From Antilocapra americana (Eukaryota; Chordata; Mammalia; Artiodactyla; Antilocapridae): DNA of 64,000 nucleotides. Below the pieces are notes generated by a model. It saw only the letters and a list, made by a program, of their open reading frames with translations. It was not told the origin of the DNA and searched no databases. Location of the stretch: NCBI GenBank assembly GCA_007570785.1, contig ML664199.1, forward strand, positions 20,592,597-20,656,596. Direction: 5' to 3'. The position numbers were made by a program, and so were the translations under genes. Below, piece after piece: positions 39,501-50,790 of the stretch. How positions within the stretch are numbered: the stretch's first letter is position 1; the number at the start of each line of letters is the position of its first letter.

Positions 39501-39893
39501 GTTTGTCAGTTTTATTTATCTTCTCAAAGAACCAGCTTTTGGCTTGGTTGATTTTTGCTATGGTCTCTTTTGTTTCCTTTGCATTTATTTCTGCCCTGAT
39601 CTTTAAGATTTCTTTCCTTCTACTAGACCTGGGCTTCTGCATCTCTTCCCTTTCTAGTTGCTTTAGGTGTAAAGTAAGGTCATTTATGTGATTTTTTTTC
39701 TTGTTTCCTGAGGTGAGCTTGTATTGCCTTAGCATTGCTTTCACAGTGTCCCATAGGTTTTGGGCTGTTGTGTTTTCATTTTCATTCGTTTCCATGCATA
39801 ACTGAATTTCATTTTTGATTTCTTCTGTGATTTGTTGGTTATTCAGCAGTGTGTTGTTGAGCCTCCATATGTTGGAAGTTTTGAAAGGTAGCT
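36510..39893 (-). mobile_element. L1_BT LINE, 3.4 kb, 5'-truncated
   Basis: An antisense L1 has its T-rich tail at 36510-36580, its 3' UTR at about 36585-36940 and its ORF2 at about 36953-39830. It is truncated inside ORF2 before the pre-RT region, at 39893. The orientation is the same as FANCL transcription. It lies between two 93-bp direct repeats (36417-36509 and 39894-39986) that have about three mismatches. It sits inside an older MIR, part of which is included in the duplicated target. The 3' UTR differs in several words from the copies at 8520-8912 and 53021-53400, placing it in a different L1_BT subgroup. Confidence 0.92.
36953..39795 (-). pseudogene. L1 ORF2 (RT and cysteine-rich region), frame broken once or twice
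   Basis: The frame at 36953-38905 is open for 650 codons. It contains [31 protein letters not shown], the catalytic [12 protein letters not shown] (about 38545-38580), the thumb region and the CX3CX7HX4C cysteine motif, ending near [10 protein letters not shown]. The upstream frames 38902-39351 ([23 protein letters not shown]) and 39418-39795 are in other frames. The break at about 38923 coincides with a 43-bp deletion relative to the copy at 6475-6515. Such a long uninterrupted frame suggests a fairly young insertion. It lacks the endonuclease domain start, ORF1 and a promoter. Confidence 0.88.
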
Positions 39894-39986
39894 GATAAGC
39901 CAGAATTAAAGTCCTTGTCTAATTACTGTAATTAATTTAGTCTTAACAAGTATCTCCATTTTTTCCAATGTTATAAAATTCTTTTA
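39894..39986 (+). repeat. 93-bp direct repeat, right copy
   Basis: This is the right-hand copy of the target duplication. It starts immediately after the truncated 5' end of the L1. Native flank (cactgataattacag) continues after it. Confidence 0.9.
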
Positions 39987-40281
39987 AATGCACTGATAAT
40001 TACAGAAAATATCACCATCAACGAATTAAGTCTATTGCAAAAACACTGGACTTAACTAAAAATATAATTCAATATATGTTGACAATATTTCAGCATTACA
40101 GCAAATTTACTAAAACTTAACTCTTTACCAAAACAAATCTGAAAGGCCAAATAGTTTAATTCTGCTCACTCTAAATGATAAATAATATTGCCTAGAAAGG
40201 ACAAAAACATCAGATCATACCTCCTCTCTGAATCATTTAACCTCGAATTTTCCAAGGTCATGTGATTACTAAAACAAACAC

Positions 40282-41050
40282 TGTTGTTGTTCAGTTGCTA
40301 ACTCGTGTCTACCTCTTTGCAACCACATGGAATGTAGCATGTCAGGCTTCCCTGTCCTTCACTATTTTCTGTGGTTTGCTCAAACTCATAACCGTGGTGT
40401 CGATGATGCCATCCAACCATCTCATCCTCTGTCATCCCCTTCTCCTCCTGCCTTCCGTTATTCCCAGCATCAGGGTCTTTTCCAATGAGTAGGCTTCTCA
40501 CATCAGTTGGCCCAAGTACGGGAGCTTCAACTTTAGCATCAGTCATTCCAATGAATATTCAGGGTTGAATTCCTTTAAAATTGACTGGTTTGATCACTCT
40601 GCTGTCCAAGCGACTCTCAAGAGTCTTCTCTAGCACCACAATTCAAAAGCATCAATTCTTCAGCACTCAGCCTTCTTTATGGTCCAACTCTCAGACCTGT
40701 ACATGACTACTAGAAAAACCATGAAACAGAAAGGCAAAGTCGCTCAGTCATGTCTAACTCTGTGACCCCATGAACTAAACGGTCCATGGAATTCTCAAGG
40801 CCAGAATACTGGAGTGGGTAGCCTTTCCCTTCTCCAGAGGATCTTCCCAACCCAGGGATTGAACCCGTCTCTGGCATTGCAGGCAGATTCTTTAATAGCT
40901 GAGCCACGAGGGAAGCCCAAGAATACTGGAGTTGGGCTATCCTTTTTTCCAGAGAATCTTCGCCACCCAGGAATCAAACTGGGGTTTCTTGCATTGCAGG
41001 CAGCTTCTTTACCAACTGAGCTATCAGGTAAGTTTATCAGAAAAACCATA
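40282..41050 (-). mobile_element. BovB 3'-end fragment, split by a Bov-tA
   Basis: The antisense BovB 3' region runs from 40282 to 40722 and shows the usual words (catcaattcttcagcactc, gtccaactctcagacctgtacatgac). It is interrupted at 40723-41038 by a SINE. The 11-bp words agaaaaaccat at 40712-40722 and 41039-41049 are the SINE's target-site duplication within BovB. It lies 60 bp from the oppositely oriented BovB that begins at 41113. Confidence 0.85.
40723..41038 (-). mobile_element. Bov-tA SINE, dimeric (tA2/tA3-like)
   Basis: The minus-strand SINE has two tRNA(Glu)-derived heads: one at about 40850-40918 (gattgaacccg and the head end gggaagccc) and one at 40965-41035 (ggaatcaaactgggg, gagctatcaggtaag). 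The Bov-A body lies at 40733-40850. The two-headed structure is the known Bov-tA2-type arrangement. It is flanked by an 11-bp duplication, agaaaaaccat. Confidence 0.85.
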
Positions 41051-41112
41051 GGTAAACATAAGGTAGCCTATAAACAAAATGACTGCAGTTCTTTCAAAGT
41101 GAGACACATTTG

Positions 41113-44100
41113 CCTTTTCATACTGTTCAGGGGGTTCTCAGGGCAAGAATACTGAAGTAGATTGCCATACCCTTCTCCAGTGGATCATGTTTTCTCAGAA
41201 CTCTCCACCACGACCTGTCCATCTTGCATGGCCCTACATAGTATGGCTCATAGTTTCATTGAGTTAGACAAGGCTGTAGTCTCTGTGATCAGATTGTTTA
41301 GTTTTCTGTGATTATGGTTTTCAGTATTTCTGCCCTTTGATAGAGAAGGCTAAGCAGCTGATGGGAGAGACTGACTGAGGGGGAGACTGGTTCCTGTTCT
41401 GATGGGTGGGGCTGTGCTCAGTAAATCCTGAATCCAATTTTCTGTCCATGGGCAGGACTGTGTTCCCTTCCTGTTATTTGACCTGAGGCCAAACTATGGT
41501 GGAAGTAATGAAGATAATGGTGACCTCCTTCTGAAAGTCCCATGCACACACTGCTACAATCAGTGACCCTGCAATCAGGCCACACACCTCCACCAGAGAC
41601 TCCTGGACACTCACGGGCAAGTCTGGGTCAGTCTCTTGTGGGGTCATTGCTCCTTTCTCCTGGTGGGCTCACTGTTCTGTTTGTGCCCTCCAAGAGTCAG
41701 TTTCCCCAGTCCTCTGAGGTTAAAGTCCAATGCTATAAAGAGCAATACTACATAGGAATCTGTAATGTTAGGTCCATGAATCAAGGCAAATTGGAAGTGG
41801 TCAAACAGGAGATGACAAGAGTGAACATTGACATCTCAGGAATCAAGATAACTAAAATGGACTGGAATGGGTGAACTTAACTCACATGAACATTATATCT
41901 ACTACTGTGGGCAAGAATCCCTTAGAAGAAATGGAGCAGGCATCATAATCAACAAAAGAGTCTGAAATGTAGTACTTGGATGCAATCTCAGAAAAGACAG
42001 AATGATCTCCGTTGTTTCCAAGAAAAACCATTCAACATCACAGTAATCTAAGTCTATACCCCAACCAGTAATGCTGAAGAAGCTAAAGTTGAGCAGTTCT
42101 ATGAAGACCTTCTACAAGACCTTCTAGAATGAACACCCCAAAAAAGATGTCCTTTTCATTATAGGGGACTGAAATGCAAAAGTAGGAAGTCAAGAGATAC
42201 CTGGAGTAACAGGCAAATTTGGCCTTGCAGTACACAATGAAGCAGGGCAAAGGCTAACAGAGTTTTGCTAAGAGAACACACTAGTCATAGCAAACACCCA
42301 CTTCCAACAACACAAGGGAAAACTCTACACATGGACATCACCAGATGGCCAACACCAAAAACAGACTGACTATATTTTTTGCAGCCAAAGATGAAGAACC
42401 ACTATACAGTCAGCAAAAACAAGACCGGAAGCTGACTATGGCTCAGATTATGAACTCCTGTTGCCAAATTCAAACTTAAATTGAAGAAAGTAGAGAAACT
42501 ACTAGACCATTCAGGTATGACCTAAATCAAATCCCTTACAATTATACAGTGGAAGTAAAAAATAGATTCAAGGTATTAGATCTGATAGACAGAGTGCCTG
42601 AAAAACTATGGATAGAGGTTTGTGACACTGTACAGGAGGCAGAGATCAGACTATCCCTAAGAATAAGAAATGCAAAAAGTCAAAGGTTGGCTGAGGAGGC
42701 CTTACAAATAGCTTGTGAAAAGAAGAGAAGTGAAAGGCAAAGGCAATAAGGAAAGATATACTCATTTGAATGCAAAGTTCCAAAGAATAGCAAGGAGAGG
42801 TAAGAAAGTCTTCCTCTATGAAAAATGCAAAGAAATAGAGGGAAACAATAGAATGGGAAAGACTAGAGATCTCTTGAAGAAAATTAGAGATAACAAGGGA
42901 ACATCTCATGCAAAGATGGCCTCGATAAAGGACAAAATTGGTAGGGACCTAACAGAAGCAGAAGATTAAGAAGAGGTGGCAAGAATACACAGAACTGTAC
43001 AAAAAAGGTCTTCGTGAGCCAGATAACCATGATGGTGGGATCACTCACCTAGAGCCAGGCATCCTGGAATGTGAAGTCAAGTGGGCCTTAGAAAGCATCA
43101 CTACAAACAAAGCTAGTGGAGGTGATGGAATTCCAGTTGAGCTATTTCAAATTCTAAAAGATGATGCTAAGAAAGGGCTGCACTCAATATGCCAGCAAAT
43201 TTGAAAAATTTAGCAGTGGCCACAAGAGTTGAAAGGTCAGTTTTCATTCCAATCCCAAACACAGGCAATGCCTAAGAATGTTCAAACTACCTCACAATTG
43301 CACTCATCTCACATGCTAGCAAAGTAATGCTTAAAATTCTCCAAGCCAGGCTTCAACAGTACATTAACCATAAATGTCCAGATGTTCAAGCTGGATTTAG
43401 AAAAGGCAGAGGAACCAGAGATCAAATTGCCAACATCCGCTGGATCATTGAAAAAGCAAGAAAGTTCCAGAAAAACATCTATTTCTGCTTCATTGACTAT
43501 ACCAAAGCCTTTGACTGTGTGGATCACAATAAACTGTGGAAAATTCTTAAAGAGATGGGAATACAGGACCACCTTACCTGCCTCTTGAGAAATCTGTATG
43601 CAGGTCAAGAAGCAATAGTTAGAAATGGACATGGAAGAACAGACTGGTTCCAAACAGGTAAAAGAGTACGTCAAAGCTGTATGCTGTCACCCTGCTTATT
43701 TAACTTATATGCAGCATACATAATAAGAAATACTGGACTGGATGAAACACAACCTGGAATCAAAGATTGCCAGGAGAAATATCAATAACCTCAGATACGC
43801 AGATGACACCACCTTTATGGCAGAAAGTGAAGAAGAAATAAAGAGCCTCTTGATGAAAGTGAAAGAGAGTGAAAAAGTTGGCTTAAAACTCAACATTCAG
43901 AAAACTAAGATCAAGGTATCTGATCCCATCACCTCATGGCAAATAGATGGGGAAACAATGGAAACAGTGACAGACTATTTTTTTGGACTCCAAAATCACT
44001 GCAGATGGTGACTTCACACCGCCATGAAATTAAAAGACACTCCTTGGAAGAAAAGTCATGTCCAACCTAGACAGCATATTAATATTAAAAAGCAGAGACA

Positions 44101-44556
44101 TTCCTTTGCAACAATGCTATGTTTTTTCCAGGAGTCCTGTATGGATGTGAGAGTTGCACTATAAAGAAAGCTGAGCACTGAAGAATTGATACTATTGAAC
44201 TGTGGTGTTGGAAAAGACTCTTGAGAGTCTCTTGGACTGCAAGGAAATCCAATCAGTCCATCCTAAAGGAAATCAGTCCTGAATATTCACTGGAAGGACT
44301 GATGCTGAAGCTGAAACTGTAATCCTTTGGTCATCTGATGTGAAGAACTGACTCACTGGAAAGACCGTGGGAATGATTGAAGGCAGGAGCAGAAGGGGAT
44401 GACAGAAGATGAGATGGTTGGATGGCATCACCAACTCAACGGACATGAGTTTGAGTAAACTGCAGGAGTTGGTGATGGACAGTGAGTCCTGGTGTGCTGC
44501 AGTCCATGGGGTCACACAGTCGGATACGACTGAGCAACTGAACTGAACTGAACTGG
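41113..44556 (+). mobile_element. BovB (RTE-clade) LINE, near full length
   Basis: This 3.44-kb plus-strand BovB runs from the 5' region (ttttcatactgttcagggg) to the 3' tail of actga units. It is flanked by the 10-bp direct repeat gacacatttg at 41103-41112 and 44557-44566. It is antisense to FANCL. The 3' part from about 44110 is the sequence from which the Bov-A unit of Bov-tA SINEs is derived. The length is close to the ~3.2 kb usual for the family, so little is missing, but the reading frame is decayed. Confidence 0.92.
41736..44011 (+). pseudogene. BovB endonuclease/reverse transcriptase ORF, decayed
   Basis: Frame pieces match the single BovB ORF. At about 41750-41860 is the start of the AP-like endonuclease (NVRSMNQGKLEVVKQEMTRV). 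At 42549-42969 is the linker. At 43327-43788 is the RT core (VQAGFRKGRGTRDQIANIRW, FIDYTKAFDCVDHNKLW). At 43742-44011 is the catalytic motif LRYADDTTFMAE, with YADD at 43796-43807. Multiple frameshifts and in-frame stops separate them, so no functional protein is expected. The RTE protein would nick the target and prime reverse transcription, also mobilising Bov-tA SINEs in trans. Confidence 0.88.
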
Positions 44557-44642
44557 GACACATTTGAGACTAAAATCAACCAAGATAAAAGGAATTAGTT
44601 AGGAATATCTTAGGTAAAGTGGGATACAGATCAACAATTCTA

Positions 44643-45871
44643 TTATGTTGATGCAAACTTAATTGCAGTTTTGGACAGCAAATTTTAAATAACTGTAACT
44701 AGGCTCAAATACATTTTTATTAATCAAAATAGGGAGTCATTACTATCAACACATTTTTTTCAAGGAGAAATAACTTTGTTTATTCCTTTAGTGCAAAAGT
44801 CCATGCCTCAGGATTCGATCAACTCTTGGAAAGCATTTTCTGCCTCCTGCTGGTTGTAGAAGTGTTTTCCCTGCAAAAAGTAGCTTGAAGAAATGGCTGG
44901 TTGGCAAGAGGTCAGGTGAATAAGGAGGATGAGGCAAAACCTCGTAACCCAATTAATTCAACTTTTGAAGCATTGGTTGTACAACTTTTAGAAAAACTGG
45001 GCCCTCTGTTAATCAATGCCTGCAAGCATTGAAGTTTTCGACATTTCTCATCGATTTGTTGAGCATATTTCTCAGATACAATGGTTTCACTAGGATTCAA
45101 AAACTGGTACTGAATCAGACTGTCAGCAGGCCATCAAACACTGTCCTTGACCTTTTTTGGGTGCAAGTTTGGCCTTGGGAAGTGCTTTGGAGCTTCTTCT
45201 TGGTCCAATCGTGGAGCTGGTCATCGCCAGTTGTCACATAAAATCCGCTTTTTGTCATATGTCACAATCTGATGGAGAAACGGTTCATTGCTGATGCACA
45301 GAATAAGAGAAGACCACACTTCAAAATAACGATTTTTTTTATCTGTGGTCAGCTCAAGATGCACCCACTTATCAAGTTTTCTCACCTTTCCAATTTTCTT
45401 CAAATGCCTAACGACTATAGAATGGTTGACGATGAGTTCTTCAGCAACTTCTCAGGTAGTAAGAGGATCAGTTTCAATGATGCTCTCAACTGGTTGCTGT
45501 CAACTTCCGATGTCCTGCCGCTACACTCATCTTCAAGGATCTCGTCTTCTCTGCAAAACTTTTTGAACCACTACTGCACTATATGTTCAGTTAGCAGTTT
45601 CTGGGCCAAATGCATTGTTGATGCTGTGAGTTGTTTCCCCTGCTTTATGACCCATTTTGAATTCAAATAAGAAAACTGCTCTAATTCACTTTTTGTCTAA
45701 CATCATTTCCATAGTCTAAAATAAACAGCAAGTAATGTCATTAGCAAAAAAAAAAGTAAAGTGAGAAATGTGAATTAAAATGATGTACAACATAGCTACA
45801 TTAAATGTATTTTAATATCAAGTGTCAAACTTCAACAGTGCAAAACCGCAATTATTTTTGCACCAACATAA
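44643..45871 (-). mobile_element. Hsmar1-like mariner DNA transposon, both TIRs present
   Basis: The left end begins ttatgttgatgcaaacttaa and the right end, reversed, begins ttatgttggtgcaaaaataa. These are imperfect inverted repeats of the Hsmar1/MADE1 type (ttaggttggtgcaaaagt). The length of 1229 bp is close to the ~1.29 kb of Hsmar1. The left flank is TA; the right flank is TG, probably a mutated TA target duplication. The transposase is read on the minus strand. It inserted 77 bp from the right duplication of the BovB. Ruminant genomes are known to carry a related mariner (BTMAR-type), so the family itself is not new. Confidence 0.88.
44795..45715 (-). pseudogene. Mariner transposase (DD34D family), decayed
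   Basis: Minus-strand pieces include FEFKMGHKAGETTHSINNAF (about 45600-45670, the N-terminal helix-turn-helix) and KIGKVRKLDKWVHLEL followed by SLILCISNEPFLHQIVTYDK (45221-45403, reaching the first catalytic Asp region, where the family has VTCDEKW). They also include NPSETIVSEKYAQQIDEKCR (about 45030-45100). The end of the frame near 44800-44880 reads like the family C-terminus in shifted frames. Stops and frameshifts make it inactive. It resembles the transposase half of primate SETMAR, but there is no SET domain here. Confidence 0.85.
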
Positions 45872-47604
45872 TGAAAAGCAAACAATGCTTTCAACTTCGG
45901 GATATCCTTAATACCAAGCAGAAAATCCTATTAAACCCTAAGGATTCTGCTTAATTCTTACTGTTTTAATGAGCTATTCTGTAACAAAACACAAGCAGAA
46001 GTTAACGGAAAGCTATCCAGACACTTTTTTGCATCACTCACTTTTTTGAGCCAGTTATAAAACCCAAAATTATCCACAACTTCATCTTACCCTAGGACAG
46101 CTTGTGTTTTTAGTGTGTTCTTACAAAAGCTGAAGCAAGTATAGAAATTATAACAATAGCAATCAAACTTAAGATCAAATACTAATTCTCACTGTGTTTC
46201 TATTTTTTAAAAAGGTACACAAATATAGAGAGTAAAAGAAAGATTTCAATCATATTTTAAATATTTCCTTTTTTCTTACTTTTAATTTTTTTTTCACAAA
46301 ACCTGATCCTATAGAGTTGATTAGATACATCAAGTATGTAATTTAAAAACACAGCTAAGTTTTCCTTATCTTAAAAAAAATCCTTCTTTTTATGACTGGA
46401 TTTTACTATTCCACTAACAAATCTACAAGATTATTATTTAGAGTGTAAGTAAAATATAGACTGTACTGACATGGTCAAGGAATCATGAGAGTTTGAAAAG
46501 CCATTTACATCCATTTGCCATGCAAATCATTATGTATGTTATTTTTAAAAATACTTTAAATTAAGAAGTTGGCCAGCTGCTCAGGCAGGATCTCAAAAGG
46601 TTAACAATTTTAGCATGAAGACAGTAGTTCAGGTCTCATTTTTAACTCCATAGGTCCTGAAATCCAGGAGTACCAGTGTCTCAAGTGTTCTAGGCCCAAT
46701 TTACGAATTAAATCACAAAAATAAAATTGAAAGATGTTCTTGCTTTGCCAGACAGTGGTGGATAAATACTGACAAAACCTTACTATATGGCTTCTCACAA
46801 TCCATGAAAACAACTTCTCTTCTGCTAACACATTATTTGTAAAGACTATGAAACAAATGATTAGGTAACAGCAGGTATATTCTAATTCAATCATGCATCC
46901 TACTTGCTATAATTAAACTATGATTTTTCATAAATCTAAGCAACAGACTTGAAAACTATCATTTTTCACATGGCCAATTTTTTCCATAAGGAGAGTCATA
47001 CTTTGAGGCTGAAACTAATAAAATCTATGTCCAATTACTCGAGGGAGCTTTACTAAAAGGCTCCATACCAGAGCCATCTCCTGAGCAAAACTCCAGGAAG
47101 CACTGTCAAGCCAAGTACCAGAGCACTGTTATGCAGCCAACCTTGGCCATGTACACGCATCTTATAAGCAAAGTTGGGGATAAAAATATACATCTTGAAA
47201 CTTTTTCAGATAATTAAATAGGAACTATAAAGTAGCTAGCAGGAACTTATAATTGGAATTTCCTATATATAATAACCTTAGTCTAAAGGAAAGACAAACA
47301 TTAATATTGTGATGAATCCTACAGTAGAGCATTCATATCCTTACCTTGGCTTTCATCTATTATCTGAGTTAGAGAACTGTTTCTTTTTTTCTCCCATATC
47401 AGAAGAATGTGTATAAAGCAAAGCAAAAGTCAATACTCCCTATGTATCTATAAAAACACTTATTCCATAAAATATTTTATATACTTGCACTACTTCTAAC
47501 TTTGTTGCTAAAAGCTCTCAAAAAAATCCTTTAAGCATATTCCATAGTATCTACCTGAGTTAGAATTAAGTACTACTGGAATCATCTACTTAAAGTCTGA
47601 TTCT

Positions 47605-47700
47605 TCTACTAGATGTAAGTTCCATGAGGAATCTTAAGTCTTGTTTGTGTACCTTCACTGCCTTATATTATAGGCATTCAATATAAACAATAGGTGGGAA
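47605..47700 (+). repeat. L2 3' end
   Basis: gtaagttccatgaggaatct, cttcactgccttatattata and ggcattcaatataaa follow the usual L2 terminal order. Confidence 0.55.
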
Positions 47701-47969
47701 AAAATAAATTATTCAAAAATCTGATATTTGCATACTCAATGCTTCAACTAATCTACATTATTCGAGTTCTCCCAATACTGTCACATCTACGTAGAAACTG
47801 CCTCAAACTATCAAAATAACATAAAAAAACAAGAACATTGCTTCTTCCCATTCCAAGGCCTTTCTACATCCCTATCTTCTAAACACTAAAATCTTAATAT
47901 TTAAGCATCAGAAAATAAGTCTAAGTAATTTTTCTCTTCTATCACTTCAAATCCAAAGACTAATCAGGT

Positions 47970-48170
47970 CCATGGCTCAGATGTTAAAGAACCTGCCTGC
48001 AATGCAGGAGACCTGGGTTCGATCCATGGGTAAGGAAGATACCCTGGAGAAGGGAATGGCTACACATTCCAATATTCTTGCCAGGAGAATTCCATGGACA
48101 GAGAAGCCTGGCAGCCTACAGTCCATGGGGCTGCAAACAGTATGACATGCCTGAGTGACTTTCTCTTTTA
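47970..48170 (+). mobile_element. Bov-tA SINE
   Basis: Plus-strand copy: the tRNA head has ggctcagatgttaaag and the B box gggttcgatcc, followed by the Bov-A body to gactttctc. The first few head bases are lost or diverged. Confidence 0.87.
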
Positions 48171-48216
48171 TGACATCAATGCCTGATGAAGTATCTTTGT
48201 AACTTCAGCAGAATTG

Positions 48217-48509
48217 TTTTTTCTTTTTCTTTTTTTTTTCTCTTAGCAACTTCCACCCTTTTACTGTTTTTGTCATACAATGCCATGATATCACCATGGG
48301 TTTACATATGCTCCCCCTCCAGAAACCCCTCCCCCCCCCCCTCCCTCCTCCCTCCCCCCCGGGAAATCTCGATGCACCAGCCCCGAGAATCAATCCTGGG
48401 CTGGCGATTGATTAGACATATGATAATTAACATGTTTCAATGCCATTCTCCCATATCATCCCACCCTTTCCCTCATTCACAGTCCGGGAGTCTATTCTAT
48501 ACATCTGCG
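48217..48509 (-). mobile_element. L1_BT 3'-end fragment
   Basis: This is an antisense L1 3' UTR of about 290 bp, with a T-rich tail at 48217-48244 and a C-rich tract (48329-48361) that is G-rich on the element's sense strand. Its words (gccatgatatcacc, ccccgagaatcaatcc) match the copy at 36585-36700 rather than those at 8700-8870. No clear target-site duplication was seen. Confidence 0.85.
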
Positions 48510-48959
48510 CACCTCAATTCATTACTTGTCTTCTCTGTCTCTAAAAAAGGTTTCATCAATCCCAAATCCTATTCAGGAATGACACCTTATCAGATAAGGT
48601 TAATTTCATGAATATGCACTAACTAGTTCTCAATCTCACCATAATGGTACGTTTAAAATTATACATTAACGTCCATTTCTGGCTAAAAAACAGAGTACCT
48701 TACTATAGACCAAAACTTCCAATGAGAACAATTAAAGGAGCCCAATGACAAGAAAAAGAAAGTTTCAAGGTGTCAAAAAATTGCTAAGGCAACCAGGACT
48801 TGACAGACCAAGGTCCTGAAGAAAGGGGAACAGAGGAGAAGACAACACTTCAGCCATTTTTTCCTCAGGGTATCTAGCAATTCCCCCAGGGGAAGAAAAG
48901 GAGGATCTGTGGAAAATGGGGCAAGCAGAGAGTTATTAGTAAGTAGCCAAACAAACAAA

Positions 48960-49790
48960 CAGAAACAAAAGAAAAAAAAAAAAAACTCAGCAGCATTTCT
49001 GGCAATCTCATGAGAATAGAGGAATTAAAAATAAGAGACTTAAAGGTCCAGTATATGGTGAAAAGGTAGGGTCAGAGACTGAAGCCTAATATTCTGGCAA
49101 TTTTTCATCAAAACTTCATAAATTGCAGGGTATAAGAGGATAAAAAGCCAAGCAGAAAGCCAATGAAAAACGAAGTGTAATATTTAGAAATCTCACAATA
49201 CTGAAGAGAAATTAATTAGAATTTAGAACCCACCAGTGGGGAAAAGTCCCGGTGAACATACCTACGCTCTCAGTGGGAATCCCTGGAGGACTAACCATAA
49301 AAGCAAAGTAAACAAGATGCTATGAAGCACTGCTCAAAACGGAGCCCAGACTATAATGGAGAGGTAAACTAGCCTTACAAAGACAAAGATTAGAGTTTAG
49401 GATCTACCAAGGGAGAAATCCAAATGAACACACTTGGCTCTTGCTTGAAAGCTCTGGAGGGTTAAAGCCTGGGGGTAGAGAGGGGACAATGAGAACCCTG
49501 CAAAAACTACAACCCACCCCAAATCATTTCAGTCTCTATGGCAACTTGCCCCCATTTTATTTTCCTAGCAAAAAAAAAAAAGTAAACCCTTTATAGAAGC
49601 AAATATCATCCGGAGCCTCTAAGTTTTTTAATACACAATTTCTAACACTCAACGAAAGATTATCAGGCATAGCAATGAAGCCCTGAATGGCCAAGGACAA
49701 AATACTGAAGAACAACCAGCAGGACAGTGAAAAAAGGAAAAAAGGGGCATTAGCTAGAATGCATAGAAATTAAGATCGCTTCCTCATTTC
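48960..49790 (+). mobile_element. Probable L1M/HAL1 5'-region remnant
   Basis: The segment near 49600-49700 (aaatatcatccggagcctct; cactcaacgaaagattatca; ggcatagcaatgaag) matches the usual leader region before ORF1 of old L1M/HAL1 elements. The upstream part is less certain. Confidence 0.45.
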
Positions 49791-49832
49791 TCCCCTTTTT
49801 GACTGTTTTTTTTATTAAGAAAAAACAATCAT

Positions 49833-50051
49833 ATTATTGCTTCTCTGGTGGCTCAGATGGTGAAGAATGTGCCTGCAATGCCGGAGACCTGGGTTCGATC
49901 CCTGGGTTGGGAAGATCCCCTGGAGAAGGAAAAGGCAACCCACTCCAGAATTCTTGCCTGGAGAATCCCATGGACAGAGGAGCCTGGAAGTCTACAGTTC
50001 ATGGGGTCGCAAAGAGACAGACCCGACTGAGTGACTAACACTTTCACTTTT
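49833..50051 (+). mobile_element. Bov-tA SINE with 7-bp duplication
   Basis: Full-length plus-strand copy: head with ggtggctcagatggtgaag and gggttcgatccc, body to gactaacactttcacttt. It is flanked by caatcat at 49826-49832 and 50052-50058. Confidence 0.9.
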
Positions 50052-50164
50052 CAATCATGTTACTAAGCAGAAGCAGGGAGACAACATTTTACATTTTTTG
50101 TTGTTGTTATACGGTATTCAACTTTGTACTGATTCAATTGTGACAATAAAGAAAAACCTTAACT

Positions 50165-50790
50165 TTTTGCTGTTTACAGCAGCTTTATTCATAACTGCCA
50201 AAACTTGGAAGCAAGCAAGATGTTCTTCAGTTTGTGAATGGATAAACTAGTTCACCCAGACAATGAAATATTATTCAGTGCTAAAAACAATGAGCTATGA
50301 AAAGACTTGAGAAGAAATTTAAATACCTATTACCAAAGAAATAAGTCAACATGAAAAGACTTCATAATGTATGATCCCAACCACAAGATATCTGGAAAAG
50401 GCAAAACTATGGAGAGTGAACAGCAGTAGTTGCCAAGTGTCAGAGCAGAAGTTATGAGTAGGTAGAACATAAGGTATTTCAGAGGCAGTGAAATTACTCT
50501 GTACTGTATTATACTAGCAGATACATGTTTTTATACATTTGTCCAAAAAGAGAGAAAGTATATGACTCAGAGTATATGCTAACGTAAACTATGGTTTGGC
50601 GGTGATAACAATATGTCAGTGTGGGTTCATCCACTGTAACCAATGTACCACTCTGGCAGGGGAAGCTGATAGTGAGGGAATCCAAGGGTTTATTTGGGGG
50701 AAGAAAGCATATGGAAAATCTCCATACACTTTTAATTTTGTGATGACCCTAAAACTACTAAAAAAAAAACAAGTCTATTAACAAAAATTA
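50165..50790 (+). mobile_element. Old L1M 3' end
   Basis: End of ORF2 (tgttcttcagtttgtgaatgg; gaaatattattcagtgctaa), then a 3' UTR (taaactatggtttggcggtg; ttcatccactgtaaccaatg; ctaaaactactaaaaa). Any open frame inside is incidental. Confidence 0.65.

Noticed and set aside
44530..44556. Tandem actga units as a possible array
   Set aside because: This is the normal 3' tail of BovB. No spacer-repeat alternation typical of a CRISPR array occurs anywhere in the window.
44643..45871. A SETMAR-like gene
   Set aside because: Only the mariner transposase half is present, with TIRs and disabling mutations, and no SET-domain sequence lies nearby.
49845..49905. tRNA gene suggested by A-box and B-box words
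   Set aside because: These are the tRNA(Glu)-derived heads of Bov-tA SINEs. They lack a full cloverleaf and are followed by the Bov-A body.
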